64,000 nt of DNA from Carallia brachiata (lineage: Eukaryota > Streptophyta > Magnoliopsida > Malpighiales > Rhizophoraceae): positions 2,849,555 to 2,913,554 of the forward strand of contig JADCRB010000075.1 of the NCBI GenBank assembly GCA_021464245.1. Reading direction: 5' to 3'. Of this stretch, positions 59,841-64,000 are shown one piece after another. The notes beneath the pieces are model-generated. The model made no database searches. It was not told where the DNA came from and worked only from the letters and a program-made list of their open reading frames with translations. The translations under genes were made by a program, and so were the position numbers. The number at the start of each line of letters is the position of its first letter. Within the stretch, counting starts at the first letter, position 1.

Positions 59841-60652
59841 GGGGGTGTTTGGTTTGTTGTTGTTAATTGCCATTGTTGTTGTTGATTGTTAATTGTTGTT
59901 ACTTATTGTTGTTGTTGATGAATATAATGAAATTTTAGTGTTTGGTTAAACTAACGTTTGCTGTTATTGATTAAACAATAAAATGACTAGTTTCAACATT
60001 TTATTTTTTTTTCTATAATATATATATATATATATATTTTTTTACTTTTAATCAATCTAAACTAGTCTTATAAAAATTGATCTTATGTATTTATAAATGA
60101 AAATTTATTAAATATGCAACTTGAAGATCAATTATAATTTATAAGAAATCTTATTATTTTTAGAAATATAATGTTTACTCTACATTAATATTTGAAAAAA
60201 TATTAATATTTTTACTTTTTAAATTATTATTTTCAGAATAAGAGCAAAAAAATAGAAGAAAGACAAAAAAAGAAAAGGTCACTGTACTTGTAGTGCAACA
60301 TCCTTGGTTGTCTCTTTCACTGATGGCCAAAAGTCTAAACGTTTTTCTCTGTCAGCTTTATTATCCGGTTCACAAACAAAAGCGAAAAAATAAAATAAAA
60401 TAAAAAGAAAAATTTAATACTACTCTCTCTCTCTCTCTCGTGCGTGCAGTTTGCACACGACAAATAAGGCAAAAGCATCTTTTTAAAAGTTGTTTTTGGT
60501 AATTGTAATATCTATCAGCAGTTGATCTTTTTGAAATGTAGCTTCACTTTATTATTTTTATTTTTGTATCAGCTATTTTTGGAATCAAATGTCTTATATT
60601 TTAGAATAGCAATAGTAATAACAACTCTCAATCCGCAAAACCAAACATCCCA
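59841..60652. mobile_element. PIF/Harbinger-like MITE with TAA target duplication
   Basis: The left end is GGGGGTGTTTGGTTTGTTGT; the right end, reverse complemented, is TGGGATGTTTGGTTTTGCGG. The flanks are TAA on both sides (59838-59840 and 60653-60655). A three-base TAA/TTA target and GGG-GTTTGGTT ends are typical of PIF/Harbinger MITEs. The ends are rich in GTTGTTATT-type text, and an (AT)n and a (CT)n tract are inside. No transposase is encoded. Confidence 0.72.
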
Positions 60653-63368
60653 TAAAACGAAGAAAACTGAAGACAGGAGCAGCATAAGAATTAGCACTTA
60701 ACCATGCCTCATTCTGTATGATCTGACAATGGCCAGGATTTGAAGCAGTTGATAATTCCATTGTGGTTTGCTTGCATAGTTGCATGGGATTTACTAATCT
60801 GTTTGTGTCAAATTGCCATTTTCAGAGACATAAATGTCTATTACTAGTTACTGCGGTAAGAGCATCATAAGTATATGGCCCTCTGTCTGTCGCTGACTTG
60901 AATGGAGTAGCTATGAAAAATACATGTGAAACTAAATGTGGAAATAACATCAGCTATAATGCTGCTTCGGGTGCACGTCTAACTGTATCCAAAGCTAATA
61001 GGGTGAGAGAGAGAACAGAACAAGAAAACGAGATCACGGGGAGAAGAACATCGAAGCAAATTGTTTATCCATTCACTTCGATATTTGAGAAATGTTGATC
61101 CCTATATTTCATGCATGTCAACAATTCCCAATACAATTTTAAGTGGCTATGTATATATATATAGATAGGAAGGCTATAGATGTGGAAGTTTCATTATCTT
61201 CTTGCTTGCTTCAGAGATAGACAACAATGGCATTAATGCCCGAGTCTCTGGATTGCTTACACTTAACATTACACCAACACAAGTGGACTGTACGTTGTCT
61301 TTAACCAGATTCTATTCTCGATCTTCCTTTCTGTTGTCAAAAAAAACCGGCCCCATGTTCGTTTACCAATACTGTGTTTGACTGATGAGTGGAAAGCTGT
61401 TCCTTGTGAGTGCTACAAAACCCCATGATTTGTAAATAGGAAAGTGAAATTATTGGAAGGGTGACCCCTAAGAAGACTAGGGCATGCCCAATAAGTGTCC
61501 CATTTTGGTGCATTAAGCTAACCAAGTATCAATTAGAGCACATGGTCACATGGCATTTCTCACATTTGAAGGTGCATAGACCATTTCCTAGACAATTAGG
61601 GTCTATTTTCTAATTAGGAGGACTTAGAGAGAAATTAAAAAAAGAAATCGAGTTATTTCTTATACATATTTTTTATAAGTCTATTGCACATTAACTTTAA
61701 CAATTTTGTACATAACAAGTTATAAAAAAAAAAGAATATATTGTAATAACTTATGAAACTTATAGTCAAAGGTGATGTACAACTAACTTATAAATGATAC
61801 GCATAATATTTAACTCAGTCTTTACTCGGTTCATCTCTACTCATGTATCATTTTCCTTTCAAATTTTCCAAAGAATAGTTCAGATGATTCTTGCACGTAA
61901 TCCTTGCACTGCCCCAATTCTGTGACTCGGTGGAATGAAACATCCAAGACTTCATTTTTAACCACGGTCAAAATTGAGAATTATGATGCTAATTAACCTC
62001 AGGACAACAACTCCTAACAGTGTAGACGAAGTGCTAAAGTGAATAACAGCTCCCAGTCAACCACCACACCTTTACAAAGTATCCCATATACAAAGTGCGA
62101 CTACCATCTTTTTTGACCAATCCATTAACATTTTTGCCAGAGACTTTTGCCCTTTACTTGTCTCTCTTTGGAAAATTTTCGCACCCTCATATGCATGTGT
62201 ACTATGGAGCTCGTAGTCAAAGGCTAACAATGCAATTCACCAATCAAATATTACCAACTTTGCATGGTTTATATGCTTAACCCCACAAAGCAACATCAAA
62301 GCAAAACCTAAATGTGTCAAAAAAAAGAAAGCAAAACCTAAAAGTCTTGTCCTATGCTATGTAAAATTGGGATTTGGGGAGTTGAAAGAGAAAAAGGATA
62401 ATGATGAAGAGGGAGAAGATGCAGGCTAGGACAGAGAATGGGTCGGTCTGGTTACATGTGACCCGCCGACTATCACGGTGGTGTGGACTTTTAAGATGGA
62501 TAGTTTGCCAAAGCCAAAAGGCAGGGCTTCATAAAGTGAAAAATGGATAACAAGAATCCCGGGTCTTTAAATGTTTTTCAAAGCCTTGGAAAGGGTTTGT
62601 AGGACTTGATTAAATTCGTCAAGATTTACTAATTGCACGCTCTTTTTGTTTCCCCTTTTGAGAATAGGAAAAAAAATATAAGTACACAAATATTTAAATA
62701 TAAAATGATAATATGGACTTACTATTTAAATTTTAATCATTAATCGAATATTAAGTCTAATACAATTAATGTGCAGATTTAAATAGTAAATTAATATTAT
62801 TATTTTATGTGTAAATTTTTTTTGTGTATATAATAGGACACTTGAGAATAATCTTGCACTCCTTTGGTGCTTTTCAAAGCAGCTAAATGTCCTAAGAGTT
62901 GGAATGATTTACATATTAAATGACTGTCTTCCCTATTTTCTAAGCCAAAAGCTTAATTCTTGGGACCAGTCATAATTAGAAGTTATCTTTCCCTAATTTT
63001 TTTTAGGGCATGGGTACATTACTCAAAATTTTCTATTAAAATTTTGTCTGAATTATAATGAATCTTTAATTTTTTGAAACAATGATGATACTTTTTACAA
63101 TAAAAAAAAGTAAAATATATTTTTTTTATTGTAAAAAGTATAATTATGATTACAGAAAATTAAAAATTCATTGCAATTCGCACGAAACTTGGACAAAAAG
63201 GTTGCATACTTTTTCTCTGTTTTTTTTAAAAATATTTTTGGCACGAATTATTTGATTTTAATCTGATTAGACAGGCTGATTTAATATATGATGCGCACAA
63301 AAACTGGTTTAATGGCTTTAATTCTATATATTAAATGAGCACCCACGTGAGCTACTAGGCCAAGGTAA
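60653..63368. other. Intergenic, no gene seen
   Basis: No exon chain or domain is recognised on either strand. Short reading frames (60898-61098, 62095-62280) lack any family resemblance. The DNA is AT-rich with a less biased stretch at 61900-62560. Confidence 0.55.
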
Positions 63369-63833
63369 AGGGATATATATATTTTCTTTATTTTAAACTT
63401 TTATATTTTTTTTATATTTAAATTTTAAATATTTTTAAAATTTTATTAAAATTTTAAATTTTTTAATTTTGTGCTAAATTAATACATTTATTGCCAGAAA
63501 GTGGTTAACCCATAAGTCAACAAGTTTGATCTAATGAAAATTGTTTGAAAAGGATTAAATACATAAATTAGATATTTTTTTATCAACAAATATACACGTT
63601 AATTTGTGTATTTGTTGATAAAAAATATTTAATTTGTATATTTAACTTTTTTTATATAATTTTTGTTATGTCAAACTTGTTGACTAATGAATTGATTATT
63701 TTCTGTCAACAGATGAATTAATTTGATAAGAAATTAAAACATTTAAAATTCAAATAAAATCACAAAAATATTTAGAACTGTTAGATGTTAAAAAAGTAAA
63801 AAAAATTAGGAATAAAAAAATATATGTCCCTAA
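63369..63833. mobile_element. AT-rich foldback/MITE element (family B, copy 2)
   Basis: The arms are inverted copies around a centre at about 63605: 'tatcaacaaatatacac' pairs with 'gtgtatttgttgata', and 'agtcaacaagtttgat' pairs with 'gtcaaacttgttgact'. The outer ends read AGGGATATATAT and, inverted, AGGGACATATAT. TAAA flanks both ends as a possible target duplication. Internal text ('aaatacataaatta', 'ttttatttgaattttaaa') is shared with 45794-46291. Confidence 0.68.
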
Positions 63834-64000
63834 ATATATAAATACGGTTAAACTGATTTCTCCAATGGAGGGCGAAGATACATGTTGAGAAGTTTGGTTG
63901 TGGCCATTAATCTATAATTTGTTCATTAATCCAAGCAAATCCGACAAAGACTGTAAGTCTAGGTGGTAGTTATAGAGGTTTAGGTACAAACTGAACCTTG

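Noticed and set aside
1..64000. CRISPR arrays, operons, bacterial or organellar inserts
   Set aside because: No regularly spaced repeats of that type, no organellar gene text, and the gene structures are clearly plant nuclear.

Overview
This is a nuclear genomic segment from a flowering plant, almost certainly a eudicot. It is AT-rich, its genes carry many GT-AG introns, and its proteins match plant families closely: FtsZ1 with a plastid-transit-like N-terminus, V-ATPase subunit e, TAF6, a SYP5-type Qc-SNARE, the PP4 catalytic subunit and a PHD-finger protein. The intergenic space holds LTR, LINE, SINE and MITE-type elements. The species cannot be named from the sequence alone.

Layout. 1-498 is AT-rich flank. 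499-10490 is one complete but coding-degenerate Ty3/gypsy element of the Tat type on the minus strand, with two LTRs, a primer binding site, a polypurine tract, gag, protease, RT, two RNase H domains and integrase. Between its integrase and its 3' LTR lies about 2 kb of extra sequence with a WUSCHEL-clade homeobox (WOX-like) gene relic: homeodomain, WUS-box, EAR-like motif and a TATA box of its own. This is the most unusual feature of the window. 11865-12936 is a wax synthase-like MBOAT gene broken by one frameshift; a truncated copy of its 3' end lies at 15361-15825, with a MITE between them. 21195-22564 is a relic of the 3' exons of topoisomerase I, and 24876-25125 is the first exon of a PDR-type ABCG transporter with nothing after it.

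From 26.7 kb the window is gene-dense and looks functional: VHA-e (+, 3 exons), FtsZ1 (+, 6 exons), TAF6 (-, 12 exons), SYP5 (-, 5 exons), PP4 catalytic subunit (+, 8 exons) and a PHD plus BAH-like gene (+, 6 exons). All six exon chains close in frame by hand. The rest is intergenic DNA with foldback/MITE insertions, a degenerate LINE tail, a likely SINE and microsatellites.

The genes are unrelated housekeeping genes, not an operon or pathway cluster. From memory, however, wax synthases, TOP1, VHA-e1, FTSZ1 and PPX2 are also neighbours on Arabidopsis chromosome 5 (around AT5G55260-AT5G55380). The pseudogenes here therefore look like decayed members of an old conserved block rather than random insertions. 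Three of the introns appear to use GC-AG rather than GT-AG borders.
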